Source of the DNA: Deltaproteobacteria bacterium
GTDB taxonomy: Bacteria > Myxococcota_A > Polyangia > JAAYKL01
DNA: 11,201 bases
Assembly: GCA_011389755.1 (NCBI GenBank)
Contig: JAABTR010000033.1
Span: 1 to 11,201, forward strand
Direction of reading: 5' to 3'
Both the position numbers and the translations under genes were made by a program. Below the pieces are notes generated by a model that saw nothing but the letters and a program-made list of their open reading frames with translations, did not search any database and was not told the DNA's origin. Positions 1 through 7,837 of this stretch are shown here, one piece after another; the first letter of the stretch is position 1, and each line of letters opens with the position of its first letter.

Positions 1-117
1 CCCCCCGACTCGCTCCACCTGAGCCAAGAGGCATCCGGCACAAAGAGGCGCGCCGTCGAGTTGAGCCAGAGCCAAGAGCGCGCAGTTGTCGCAAAACACG
101 GGCACTGTCTGTCTCAT
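1..117 (-). CDS. Small zinc-ribbon-like protein, N-terminal fragment (cut by window edge)
   Basis: This reading frame is open from an ATG at 117-115 to the left edge, giving 39 codons. The start is preceded by a perfect AGGAGG on the minus strand (130-125), seven bases upstream, which is a strong sign that it is a real gene. The fragment begins MRQTVPVFCDNC and carries two CxxC pairs, C9/C12 and C26/C29, separated by 13 residues (CDNC and CAGC). This is the spacing of a small zinc ribbon or zinc finger. The residues between the pairs are hydrophobic (ALLALAQL). It is transcribed divergently from the helicase gene at 317. I do not recognise a specific family, and the rest of the protein lies outside the window, so it could be a short zinc-binding protein or the N-terminal finger of a longer one. 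The zinc binding is inferred from the cysteines alone. Confidence 0.7.
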   Translation of the reverse strand, partial: MRQTVPVFCDNCALLALAQLDGAPLCAGCLLAQVERVGG

Positions 118-316
118 CGCAGGACCTCCTCGCTCACGCTGTCTGGGTTCGGCTTTTCAACAATCGGTGTCGAGAGATTATTCCCTCACGGAGACAACAA
201 TGTGAGCTTATCGCAACGTTTCTCAAACAGGCGCCACACCCTGGCCTTTAATCCCAAAGCGAACACTGGCATGATGACATGCTTTAGGTATCTCGAGCAC
301 GGTACGGAGGCCCATT
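118..316. promoter_or_regulatory. Divergent intergenic region between zinc-ribbon gene and helicase
   Basis: These 199 bases must contain the 5' ends and promoters of both flanking genes. I see no convincing -35/-10 pair. On the plus strand the best weak match is CTGGCA (265-270), a 17-base spacer and TATCTC. It overlaps a short perfect inverted repeat, GCATG-ATGA-CATGC (269-282), which could be an operator or chance. The minus-strand ribosome binding site AGGAGG lies at 130-125. Confidence 0.4.
306..310 (+). promoter_or_regulatory. Shine-Dalgarno site fixing the TTG start of the helicase
   Basis: GGAGG lies six bases upstream of the TTG at 317-319. No ATG or GTG in the same frame is better placed, and the helicase similarity begins soon after this point, so the TTG is the preferred start. 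Confidence 0.7.
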
Positions 317-2893
317 TTGACGAACGACTCGAGCCAGCCGACGCTGGCATCTTTGCTCCAAAGACTCGACACGACGAAAGCCGAGCCGTCTCGAGACGAA
401 ATCCTCAATCTCTTCCTCGAGTTCGTCGCCGGCCTCGGGCTCGAGCTGTACCCGGCGCAAGAAGAGGCCGTGCTCGAGCTTCTGGACTGGAAACACGTGG
501 TGCTGAGCACACCCACCGGCTCGGGCAAGTCGCTGGTGGCCATGGCCCTCCACTTCCAAGCCATGGCCGAGGGGAGGAACTCCTACTACACCTGCCCCAT
601 CAAGGCCCTCGTCAATGAGAAGTTTTTCGACCTGTGTGACGTCTTCGGCCCCGAGAACGTCGGGCTGCTCACCGGCGACGCCGCGGTGAACACCGACGCG
701 CCGATCATCTGCTGCACCGCTGAGATTCTGGCCAACAAGGCCATAGCGGACCCGAACTTGCCCGTGGACTACGTGGTCATGGACGAGTTTCATTTCTACG
801 GCGACCCGGACAGAGGGGCGGCCTGGCACATCCCACTCATCACCATGCGCGACGCCATGTTCCTTTTGATGTCAGCGACGCTGGGAGACACGAGTCACAT
901 AACCGCCGAGCTCGAGAAGTTCACCGATAGAGCCGCGGCCGTGGTCCAAGGGACACAAAGGCCCGTGCCCTTGCACTTCGAGTACCGCGAGAGCGACATG
1001 CAAGAGACCGTGCAAGCGCTAGTCGACACAGACGAAGTGCCCGTCTACCTGGTGAACTTCACCCAGCGCGCCTGCGCCGAGGTGGCCCAGGCCCTCACGA
1101 GCATCAACGTCGCCAGCAAGGAAGACAAAAAAGAGATCGGCCGGTTCTTGGCCGAGTACCGCCTGGACACCCCCTACGGCAAGGAGCTGGCCCGTTTCTT
1201 GCGCGCCGGGATAGGCGTCCACCACGCGGGGCTCTTGCCCAAGTACCGGCTCATCGTCGAGAAGCTGGCGCAGCTGGGGCTCCTCAAGGTGGTCAGCGGC
1301 ACCGACAGCTTGGGCGTCGGGGTCAACATCCCCATCCGCACCGTGGTCTTTCGTGCGCTGTCAAAGTACGACGGACAAAAGACCCGCCTGCTCAGCGCCC
1401 GCCAGTTCCACCAAATAGCCGGACGCGCCGGGCGGCGGGGCTTCGACGACCACGGCAACGTCATCGTCCTGGCGCCCGAGCACACGATCGAGAACAAGAA
1501 AATAGAAGCCAAGATAGCGGCCAACCCCCACCTTAAGAAAAAGCTGCGCAAGAAGAGCCCGCCGCCCGGATTCGTCACCTGGGACCAGAACCAGTTCGAT
1601 CGGCTGGTCTCTTCGCCGCCGGAGCCGCTCGAGCCGCAACTCGAGATCAACCACGCGATGCTCATGAACGCCCTGCAAGCCCCGAGCACCGACGTCAGCG
1701 GCGGGTACCGGCGGATCGTCGACATCATCCGCAGATCTCACATCTCAGGGCCCAAGAAGCAGCGTCAGCTGCAGCGCGCCGGCGAGCTGATGCGCTCCTT
1801 GCGAAGAGCCGAGATCGTCGACCTCGTCCCGGCCGACGACAGGCGTGGAAAACGCTTCGTGGTCCGCGAAGATCTGCAGGAGAACTTCTCCTTGAACCAA
1901 GCTCTGTCCGTCTTCTTGGTCGAAGCGCTCGAGCTGCTCGACCAAAACAGTGAGACCTACGCCCTCGACCTCCTCACGTTCGTCGAATCGGTGCTCGAAG
2001 ACCCCAAGGTCATCTTGCTGCGCCAAAAAGACCGCATCAAGGACGAGCTCATCGGCAGGCTCAAGGCCGAAGGGGTGGAGTACGAAAAGCGCATGGAGGC
2101 CCTCGAAGCGGTCGAGCATCCCAAGCCCAACGAGGAGCTCATTTACGAGAGCTTCAACCTCTTCGCCGAGCACCACCCCTGGGTGAGGCACGAGAACATC
2201 CGGCCGAAATCGGTGGCCCGGGAGATGTTCGAGAAAGCCATCGGTTTTAACGACTACATCCGATTCTTAGGCGCGGCCCGCTCCGAGGGGGTGCTCCTTC
2301 GGTACCTGTCAGGGGCTTACAAGACCGCCTTGCAGAACGTGCCGGAGAGCTTATGGGACGAAGAGTTCGAGCAGATGGTTTCCTTCTTCTCCATGCTGAT
2401 TCGCCGGGTGGACTCCAGCCTCATCGACGAGTGGGAGCGCATGATGCACGGAGAGATCGTCACGCGGCGGGATCTCGAAGAGGCGATGCCCCGGGCCAAG
2501 CGCCCCCGTCGCCCCGACGACGACTTCAAGGCGTTTTCGGCGCGGCTGCGCAATGAGCTCTACGTCCTCGTCCGCGCCCTGGCCGCCAGAGACTACGAGA
2601 GCGCCACCGAGCACGTGCGACAGACCGAGGAGAACGGCTGGGACGAGCCGCGCTTCGAGCAGGCCATGGGGCCCTACTTCACCGAGCACGCCACCGTCGA
2701 CATCACCCCGCGGGCCAGGCAAACAAACCTCACCACCATCAAGGAGATCGACAAACACCTGTACGAGGTCTCCCACAAAATCGTCGACCCGGCCGGCCAT
2801 GACGATTGGGCCCTCGAGTGCATCGTGGATCTCACCGAACTCCCCGAGGATCCGGACGCGCCGCTCATTGAGCTGCGCCGCATCGGTGTGTGA
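317..2893 (+). CDS. Ski2-like DEAD/DEAH-box helicase with DUF3516-type C-terminus
   Basis: This encodes an 858-residue superfamily 2 ATP-dependent helicase, probably acting on RNA. The motifs are in the expected order: Walker A TPTGSGKS (65-72), Walker B DEFH (156-159), motif III SATLGDT (186-192), GVHHAGLLPKYR (300-311), TDSLGVGVNIPIRTVVF (329-345) and motif VI QIAGRAGRRGFD (366-377). The HHAG and GRAGRRGFD signatures are those of Ski2/Mtr4/Hel308-like enzymes. The helicase core ends near residue 400. About 450 further residues, largely charged and predicted helical, have no motif I can name. In overall design this matches the proteins annotated as DEAD/DEAH helicase plus DUF3516, known mostly from actinobacteria. 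The start is a TTG with GGAGG six bases upstream. The gene stands alone, divergent from the zinc-ribbon gene and convergent with the FadL-type gene 24 bases away. The helicase class is certain; the substrate and cellular role are not visible. Confidence 0.92.
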   Translation: MTNDSSQPTLASLLQRLDTTKAEPSRDEILNLFLEFVAGLGLELYPAQEEAVLELLDWKHVVLSTPTGSGKSLVAMALHFQAMAEGRNSYYTCPIKALVNEKFFDLCDVFGPENVGLLTGDAAVNTDAPIICCTAEILANKAIADPNLPVDYVVMDEFHFYGDPDRGAAWHIPLITMRDAMFLLMSATLGDTSHITAELEKFTDRAAAVVQGTQRPVPLHFEYRESDMQETVQALVDTDEVPVYLVNFTQRACAEVAQALTSINVASKEDKKEIGRFLAEYRLDTPYGKELARFLRAGIGVHHAGLLPKYRLIVEKLAQLGLLKVVSGTDSLGVGVNIPIRTVVFRALSKYDGQKTRLLSARQFHQIAGRAGRRGFDDHGNVIVLAPEHTIENKKIEAKIAANPHLKKKLRKKSPPPGFVTWDQNQFDRLVSSPPEPLEPQLEINHAMLMNALQAPSTDVSGGYRRIVDIIRRSHISGPKKQRQLQRAGELMRSLRRAEIVDLVPADDRRGKRFVVREDLQENFSLNQALSVFLVEALELLDQNSETYALDLLTFVESVLEDPKVILLRQKDRIKDELIGRLKAEGVEYEKRMEALEAVEHPKPNEELIYESFNLFAEHHPWVRHENIRPKSVAREMFEKAIGFNDYIRFLGAARSEGVLLRYLSGAYKTALQNVPESLWDEEFEQMVSFFSMLIRRVDSSLIDEWERMMHGEIVTRRDLEEAMPRAKRPRRPDDDFKAFSARLRNELYVLVRALAARDYESATEHVRQTEENGWDEPRFEQAMGPYFTEHATVDITPRARQTNLTTIKEIDKHLYEVSHKIVDPAGHDDWALECIVDLTELPEDPDAPLIELRRIGV

Positions 2894-2917
2894 TTTTTTT
2901 TTGGGGGCTTTCTTTGA
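2894..2917. other. Short convergent spacer with T9 tract
   Basis: The helicase and FadL-type stop codons are separated by only 24 bases, beginning with nine consecutive T on the plus strand. The T tract resembles the tail of an intrinsic terminator, but I find no strong GC stem directly before it: only the three-pair CCG-CAT-CGG inside the last helicase codons. Termination here is therefore only suggested. Confidence 0.3.
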
Positions 2918-4216
2918 TTAAAGGAAACGAACCTCGGCCTGGATGGCAAAGGAGAGGGCGTCTTTGTCGAGCTCGATGGGCTCCTGGCCCTCGCGGGTCA
3001 GCTCGTCTTCGAAGTAGAAGACCTTGGTGACGCCCAGGTCGACGCGCAGCCGGTCCCAGAACTCTGCGAACACCCCGCCGCCCCAGATGACATGATCCAA
3101 GGCCGGCTTGAGCACCCAGTAGCTGTCGGGTCCGGCGCCGTTGCTCGCGTACAAAAAGCCGGAGCTTAGGCCGAGGACGTTCATCCACTTTGTGAGATCA
3201 TCGAAGCTGTACTCGACCGCGAGCCCGGTCTCCCAGCCGAGGTCGTGGTCGTCCTCGTCGCCGTCCCAGTTGGCCAGCGGGTTCAAGTACATGGAAAACG
3301 AGGCCTCGGTGCGCAGCCCGGCCCAGACGTCGTAGCTGACGCCCAGACCGATAATACCGGGAAGATCCCGGCGGTACTTCTCGCCCTCTTCGGCGTACTC
3401 CAGGGCGCCCTTCCCGGTCGGGTCGAACAGCTTGTCCACCGTCCACTCGAGGGCTGTCTGGTGCTCGTAGCGCAGGCCGATGACCAGCTCGGGGATGGGG
3501 ATAAAGTCGATGCCCACGATGCCCGAGACCCCGAACGCGCTGCGCTCCATGTCGAGGAGCTTGTCGCCTTCGCCTATCGTCTCGCCGGCATCATTTTTGA
3601 AAATCGTGTCGCCTTTCGCCTCGGAGATCGCCCATCCTCGCCCAACGATGAGCCGGGCGGCCAAGGAGAAAGACAGCCACTCGAGGGGTCTGTAGGCGCC
3701 CCCGAGTGTCCCAGCATAGTACGCCGCGAATCCGGTCGACGCCGGGTTGACACCGCCCAATACCCCCTTCGAACCGTAGGTCGTGTAGACCCCGTCGTCG
3801 TACTGGAGCTCGCCACCGCCACCGGGGACCGTAAAAGCCCCAAACACGGCCCAGTTGTCTCTTTTAAAAACCGCGTACGCGCTCGGAAAAAGGTAGGTCG
3901 GGTTGATCGCCTTGAACCGAACGTCCCCTTCTGGGGTGGGCAGAGTGTGGGCGTAGTCGCGGGTGACGAACTGATTGCTCAAGTTGATGTACAGCCCGTC
4001 TTGAAGAAGCGTCACACCACCGGGATTATAAGCCACGACATCCGCAGAATCGGTCGCGGCGTTCCGGTTGACCGTGCGGTACCACGACGCACTGAAGTTG
4101 TTGTTGTTGTCCACGTCGCCGGCTCGAGCTCCTTGCGTCGAGGATTCGGCCCACACTAACACTGTCACCGCAAAACACATGAGGACCCTGAGGCCCAAGC
4201 GTCCACTCGTCGGCAT
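2918..4216 (-). CDS. FadL/OmpP1/TodX-family outer-membrane protein
   Basis: This 432-residue protein has an N-terminal signal sequence (hydrophobic run about residues 9-23, cleavage probably between 23 and 33) followed by a beta-barrel-like sequence. The family signature is the NPGG turn (64-67, VAYNPGGVTLLQDG), corresponding to the NPAG segment of FadL proteins. It is followed by short alternating strands and a segment ending in FTVPGGGG (128-135). The family carries long-chain fatty acids and other hydrophobic compounds such as aromatics across the outer membrane; the substrate cannot be read from the sequence. The C-terminus is EVRFL, a strand-like end, although the usual final aromatic residue is penultimate here. 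The start is well supported: AAGGAGGTG (4232-4224) sits seven bases before the ATG. The gene is divergent from the EGF-metalloprotease gene, with no fatty-acid-oxidation gene in view. Confidence 0.85.
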   Translation of the reverse strand: MPTSGRLGLRVLMCFAVTVLVWAESSTQGARAGDVDNNNNFSASWYRTVNRNAATDSADVVAYNPGGVTLLQDGLYINLSNQFVTRDYAHTLPTPEGDVRFKAINPTYLFPSAYAVFKRDNWAVFGAFTVPGGGGELQYDDGVYTTYGSKGVLGGVNPASTGFAAYYAGTLGGAYRPLEWLSFSLAARLIVGRGWAISEAKGDTIFKNDAGETIGEGDKLLDMERSAFGVSGIVGIDFIPIPELVIGLRYEHQTALEWTVDKLFDPTGKGALEYAEEGEKYRRDLPGIIGLGVSYDVWAGLRTEASFSMYLNPLANWDGDEDDHDLGWETGLAVEYSFDDLTKWMNVLGLSSGFLYASNGAGPDSYWVLKPALDHVIWGGGVFAEFWDRLRVDLGVTKVFYFEDELTREGQEPIELDKDALSFAIQAEVRFL

Positions 4217-4392
4217 CTGACACCACCTCCTTCAGCGCAAAACTGCGATTCTTTGTTATATTCGTCGGACTATAAACCACTTTGCACAGCGACGTCCGCT
4301 TTTATCCCTATTTTTTGCTGCTTTTGTTTTTTTTTGACCACAAAGGTTCGAAAGGCACACTGACGATAGAGACTCTGAGAAAGGGAGAGCCC
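4217..4392. promoter_or_regulatory. AT-rich divergent intergenic region (FadL-type / metalloprotease)
   Basis: These 176 bases hold both promoters. The FadL-type ribosome binding site is AAGGAGGTG (4232-4224, minus strand). On the minus strand two -10-like hexamers, TATAGT and TATAAC, occur between 4255 and 4277, with an A-rich stretch upstream (about 4296-4335) that could act as an UP element; no good -35 accompanies them. The two hexamers lie in an imperfect inverted repeat (left arm TTGTTATA, right arm TATAAACC). On the plus strand GGGAG (4383-4387) precedes the metalloprotease GTG start by five bases. A T9 run lies at 4327-4335. Confidence 0.4.
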
Positions 4393-6018
4393 GTGAAACG
4401 CGCATTTGTCCCCTTGTTATGCTCCTTGTGCACCGCTGCCGTGGGCCTGAGCTGCTACGAATCAGTCGATCTGAGCACCATGGGCGCCGATGAGGCTCCC
4501 CAAAAAAAAGACGCCGAAGGCGAGGAAAAACCAGACACTTCGACACAGCCCGCCTCCCCCGTCGACACCGATGCCCCCGACTCCGAGCCCCTCTCCATCG
4601 ATTGTGAATCGGGATACCGCTACGATGACAGCCAAGAGCGCTGCGCCGACATCGATGAGTGCACGCAGCCAAGCGCGCCGTGCATCGAAGACGGCATGAC
4701 GTGCATCAACGAGCCCGGCGGCTACCGCTGCGAATGCCCTCTTGGCACCTACCCTTCGGGCGGCTCGCCGGGCTGCGTCGGGCGCATCGACTTCGATGGA
4801 CCGACCTACTCGGGGGATGTTCTCCTGGTGAGCAACGAGTCCACCGACGCGCTCCAGAACCAGTATTCCGGCGCGCTGGACTTCTCATCACCGCCGCCGC
4901 CCGCCCCTGTGCTGCGCAGCGGCGAGCGCCTGTGGCTCCAGCCGGTCATGTTGATGCCCCGAGGGACCTCGCCGCGTCCCCTCTTGCGACCGGCCGCCGC
5001 CCCTGTGCCTCCTCCCGCCCCACCCCGTGTCGGCGACAGGCGCGAGATGTTCGTCGTGGACACCGGAGAACTCAAGACCATCACCGCCACCTTGCAGTAC
5101 ATCACACGCGACTGCGAGATCTGGTCTGAGAGCACTCACATCGTCAACAGGATCCGGGCACGCGGTTACGCAGAGGAGATCACAGACGTCATCCTGCCGC
5201 TCATCACCCAGCACTTCGGGCACCCTTCCGACGTGGACGGGAACGGCAAAGTGGCGGTGCTCTTCTACGACATGTTCGAGGATAACATCGGCGGCTACTT
5301 CAACCCCATGGACACCTTTGACATGCCCGGCTCCAACAATATGGATATCATCTACGTAAACAACGATGCGCTGGGCTGGGCTGAGTCAATCGTGACCCAT
5401 GAGCTCCAGCACCTCGTCTACCACAATCGGAACATCCTGCTGGAGGGCGGCGACCCTGAAGAGTATCTCCCCGACATGTGGATCAACGAAGGGCTGTCCC
5501 TAGCCGCCCAGCACCTGTACCAAGGTGCCCAGCTCTCTTGGATACAGATGTACGCCCAATCCGACGGGGTACAAAATGGGCACTCCTTGCTCTACTGGGA
5601 CTACTATGGAGATCCCTATCCCAACTACGCCCTGTCCTACCTCTTCTTCCAGTATCTCAGGATCCGAGCGGGCGACGAGCCCGGCCTGTTTCGCCGCATC
5701 AGCGAGCACGCTCACAACGATCACCGCGCGGTGGAGGCTGTCATCCACGAGCTCATCGACCCCGGCATGAGCTTTGGGCGCTTCATGACCGAATTTCGTC
5801 TCGCGCTCCTGTTGTCCGAGCCCGAAGGTCCCTACGGTTTTTCGTCCGAGAAGGGATTCGAAGGCATCACGCCGCCTTTTTACCTGGGCGATGGCGTCTC
5901 GATGCGCGGCGGCGGCGCCGTCAACGTTTCGCTCCCCACAGGCCACGCGGAGCATCCGGCGGGCAGCGGCGAAGACGTCGTGTTCGTGGGGGTGTTCGAA
6001 CCGCGAGGGGGGAGATGA
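4393..6018 (+). CDS. Exported EGF-domain zinc metalloprotease, peptidase M30-like
   Basis: This 541-residue protein starts at a GTG with GGGAG five bases upstream. The reading frame extends upstream to a TTG at 4282, but that start has no ribosome binding site and would hide the signal sequence. The N-terminus (MKRAFVPLLCSLCTAAVG) is a signal peptide. C21 might be lipidated, although GLSC is a poor lipobox. An acidic, proline-rich linker (about 31-69) leads to a calcium-binding EGF-like module beginning DIDEC (86-90), with six cysteines at 90, 97, 104, 113, 115 and 128. A proline-rich stretch (166-212) precedes the catalytic domain, which has zinc site HELQH (336-340) and WINEGLS (363-369, E366 the likely third ligand). 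The preceding DVDGNGKVAVLFYDMF (280-295) and following GGYFNPMDTF, plus this zinc site, resemble hyicolysin-type M30 peptidases. A secreted or surface-bound protease is inferred; its substrate is unknown. It ends 16 bases from the convergent sulfatase-fold gene. Confidence 0.82.
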   Translation: MKRAFVPLLCSLCTAAVGLSCYESVDLSTMGADEAPQKKDAEGEEKPDTSTQPASPVDTDAPDSEPLSIDCESGYRYDDSQERCADIDECTQPSAPCIEDGMTCINEPGGYRCECPLGTYPSGGSPGCVGRIDFDGPTYSGDVLLVSNESTDALQNQYSGALDFSSPPPPAPVLRSGERLWLQPVMLMPRGTSPRPLLRPAAAPVPPPAPPRVGDRREMFVVDTGELKTITATLQYITRDCEIWSESTHIVNRIRARGYAEEITDVILPLITQHFGHPSDVDGNGKVAVLFYDMFEDNIGGYFNPMDTFDMPGSNNMDIIYVNNDALGWAESIVTHELQHLVYHNRNILLEGGDPEEYLPDMWINEGLSLAAQHLYQGAQLSWIQMYAQSDGVQNGHSLLYWDYYGDPYPNYALSYLFFQYLRIRAGDEPGLFRRISEHAHNDHRAVEAVIHELIDPGMSFGRFMTEFRLALLLSEPEGPYGFSSEKGFEGITPPFYLGDGVSMRGGGAVNVSLPTGHAEHPAGSGEDVVFVGVFEPRGGR

Positions 6019-6034
6019 TGGGCCCGGCCTTTGG

Positions 6035-7789
6035 TCAGTGGAAGTAACCCAGCTTCTTGAGCTTCTCGAGCTGGGCGGGGCTCAGCGGGACGATCTCCCG
6101 GGCATCCCAGTCCGGTTTGGCCGTCGAGACCCATTCGTCCAGCTTTTTGCGCAGCTTCGCCGTTTTAGCCGCATTGTCTTCGGCCACGTTCTTCTCCTCG
6201 AGAGGATCTGTGCCCAGGTGAAAGAGCCACTCGGTCCCCTTTTTTTGGTTGCGCATGTACTTCCAGGGAAACTCTACGATTCCGCGCAGCGGCGTGCCCA
6301 AGTAGTCCGTCTCCACGAATAGAGGACGGTCGTCCATCGCCTCTCCCTCCATGAGCGGGACCAGGCTCTTGCCGGACAGGTTCTGCGGAATCGGTTGACC
6401 CGTGAGCTCGAGCACCGTCGGCATCAGGTCGACCAAGGAGACGGGGCTGTCGATCTTCTTGCCGGCGGCTTTCTTCTTGGGCAGGCGGATCATCATGGGG
6501 ACGTGGATGAGGTTCTGCCTCAGGGTGTGTCTGTGCCCCCACCAGCCGTTGTCGTAGAGCTCCTCGCCGTGATCCGAGACGACGATCACCAAGGTCTCGT
6601 CGTCGATGCCGAGCTTTGCGAAGGCGCGCTCCACGGCTTCGTCGGTCTGGCGCACATTCGAGGCGTAGGCCGCCTGGAGAAATTTCACGTAGTCGTGGTC
6701 TTTCGGAACTTCGAGCCTCCGCATGAGCCAGGCGACGCTCGGCAGATTGGCGGCGACGGCTTGGCCGAGCTTGAAGATCGGCTCGACGTGCTCGTCCGCT
6801 GCGATGCCCTCGTCGCCTATCCCGTTGAAATCGCGGTAAAAGTCCATCATTATGCGCGCGCCGAAGTCCTGGTAGTTGTGGAGCTTCGACTCGTTCCACT
6901 GACCGAACCAGGGCGACTGCAGGTAGAAGGGGAAGTGGGGATCGAGGTAGTGGAGCCACAAAAAGTACTTGGGCGCCCGGCGGAGACGCGGCAAAGCGGC
7001 GTCGATGGCGATGTCGGGGAACGGCAAGAAGCGAAAGTCGTCGCCGATGAAGTGTTCGAAGCCTTGGGAGAAACCGAACTGCTTGTTCAGATGGTAGTTG
7101 GTGCAGATCCCCAAGGTGGTGTAGCCGCCTTGCTGCATGACCTCGGTCAGCGTCACCGCCTCGCCGGGCAAGACCTGCTGACCGACCACCTTGTTGTGAC
7201 CGCCGGTCATTGTGCCGTCGGTGATGCCGTGCTCGCTGGGATAAAGGCCCGTGAACATGGAAAACATCGCCGGGACGGTCCACGGCGCCGTAGAGAAGAC
7301 ATTGGTGAAGGTCACGCTCTGCCTGGCCAGAGAGTCGAGAAACGGCGTAGTGTCCCGCTTGGAACCGTAAACACCGACGTGATCGGCGCGCAGGGTGTCG
7401 AGCACGATGAGCGCGACGTTGATCCCCGCCTCGCCGGCTTTGGCCGGAGGCGGCGTCTGCGCGGCGATGGCCTTGCGCTTTTGCATTTCCCAGTAGGCGC
7501 GCTTCTGGGCCGGCCCCCACTTGCCCCGTCTGGGACCCGCGGGTCTGTGTTTCTTGACCGCGGCCGCCTCGATGAGCTCCATCTCGGGGCTCAGCTCTTC
7601 GGCGGTGTCTCGTTCGTTTTGCCCGGCCGCGAGCTCTTCTTGAGCGCTCAGCCCCGCGACGAGCCATCCGATCACCGCCGCGATGAGGACCAAAACGGCC
7701 GTCGCGGCCACCGCCACACCGGGCCGGCGCGGGCCCTGAGCCTTTGAATCGTTTTTTTCGGAAGTGGTGTTTGCGCTTTGTTCGTTCAT
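6035..7789 (-). CDS. Inner-membrane-anchored sulfatase-fold (alkaline phosphatase superfamily) enzyme
   Basis: This 584-residue protein has one N-terminal membrane segment (about 24-47) preceded by basic residues, so the rest should face the periplasm. A basic linker (about 78-110) leads to the catalytic domain. Metal-binding motifs are visible: VLDTLRADHVG (129-139, D131) and VSDHGEEL (404-411, D406/H407), with HRHTLRQ (419-425) nearby. The active-site segment reads PWTVPAMFSMFTGLYPSEHG (169-188). It aligns with the sulfatase C-x-P-x-R signature but has T171 where the formylglycine-forming Cys or Ser would be and Met for Arg. It is therefore probably not a classical formylglycine sulfatase; a phosphotransferase, phosphodiesterase or other hydrolase is possible. 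The C-terminus PAQLEKLKKLGYFH is a common tail in this group. I chose the ATG at 7789-7787, with AGAGGA just upstream; an earlier TTG at 7846 lacks a ribosome binding site and overlaps a likely promoter. It lies 73 bases downstream of lysS. Confidence 0.85.
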   Translation of the reverse strand: MNEQSANTTSEKNDSKAQGPRRPGVAVAATAVLVLIAAVIGWLVAGLSAQEELAAGQNERDTAEELSPEMELIEAAAVKKHRPAGPRRGKWGPAQKRAYWEMQKRKAIAAQTPPPAKAGEAGINVALIVLDTLRADHVGVYGSKRDTTPFLDSLARQSVTFTNVFSTAPWTVPAMFSMFTGLYPSEHGITDGTMTGGHNKVVGQQVLPGEAVTLTEVMQQGGYTTLGICTNYHLNKQFGFSQGFEHFIGDDFRFLPFPDIAIDAALPRLRRAPKYFLWLHYLDPHFPFYLQSPWFGQWNESKLHNYQDFGARIMMDFYRDFNGIGDEGIAADEHVEPIFKLGQAVAANLPSVAWLMRRLEVPKDHDYVKFLQAAYASNVRQTDEAVERAFAKLGIDDETLVIVVSDHGEELYDNGWWGHRHTLRQNLIHVPMMIRLPKKKAAGKKIDSPVSLVDLMPTVLELTGQPIPQNLSGKSLVPLMEGEAMDDRPLFVETDYLGTPLRGIVEFPWKYMRNQKKGTEWLFHLGTDPLEEKNVAEDNAAKTAKLRKKLDEWVSTAKPDWDAREIVPLSPAQLEKLKKLGYFH

Positions 7790-7837
7790 CGTTCCTCTAA
7801 AGGGGTCGAAACCGCAGGCACGGGGGCCGGAATTGTC

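Noticed and set aside
61..618. A 185-codon plus-strand open frame overlapping the start of the helicase gene
   Set aside because: It begins at a TTG with no ribosome binding site and overlaps most of the first 100 helicase codons in another frame. Its arginine-rich translation is typical of a GC-rich shadow frame.
3245..4159. A 304-codon plus-strand frame opposite the FadL-type gene
   Set aside because: The minus-strand protein has a signal peptide, an NPGG motif and a perfect ribosome binding site, while the plus-strand frame has no recognisable domain. Long antisense frames are common in GC-rich DNA.
4282..4392. Upstream extension of the metalloprotease to a TTG start, adding 37 residues
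   Set aside because: There is no ribosome binding site at the TTG, and the extension would place the signal peptide internally. The GTG at 4393 has GGGAG five bases upstream and a proper signal peptide.
4502..4509. A8 tract inside the metalloprotease linker as a phase-variation switch
   Set aside because: Similar runs of seven to nine A or T occur in several places in the window, both inside and between genes, and an eight-base run gives no evidence of slippage by itself. Only read-level length variation would support it.
6165..7667. A 500-codon minus-strand frame within the sulfatase-fold gene
   Set aside because: It is an alternative frame of the same strand, extremely rich in Arg, with no motif.
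6395..7747. A 450-codon plus-strand frame opposite the sulfatase-fold gene
   Set aside because: The minus strand carries the conserved catalytic motifs. The antisense translation is low in recognisable structure and lacks a supported start.
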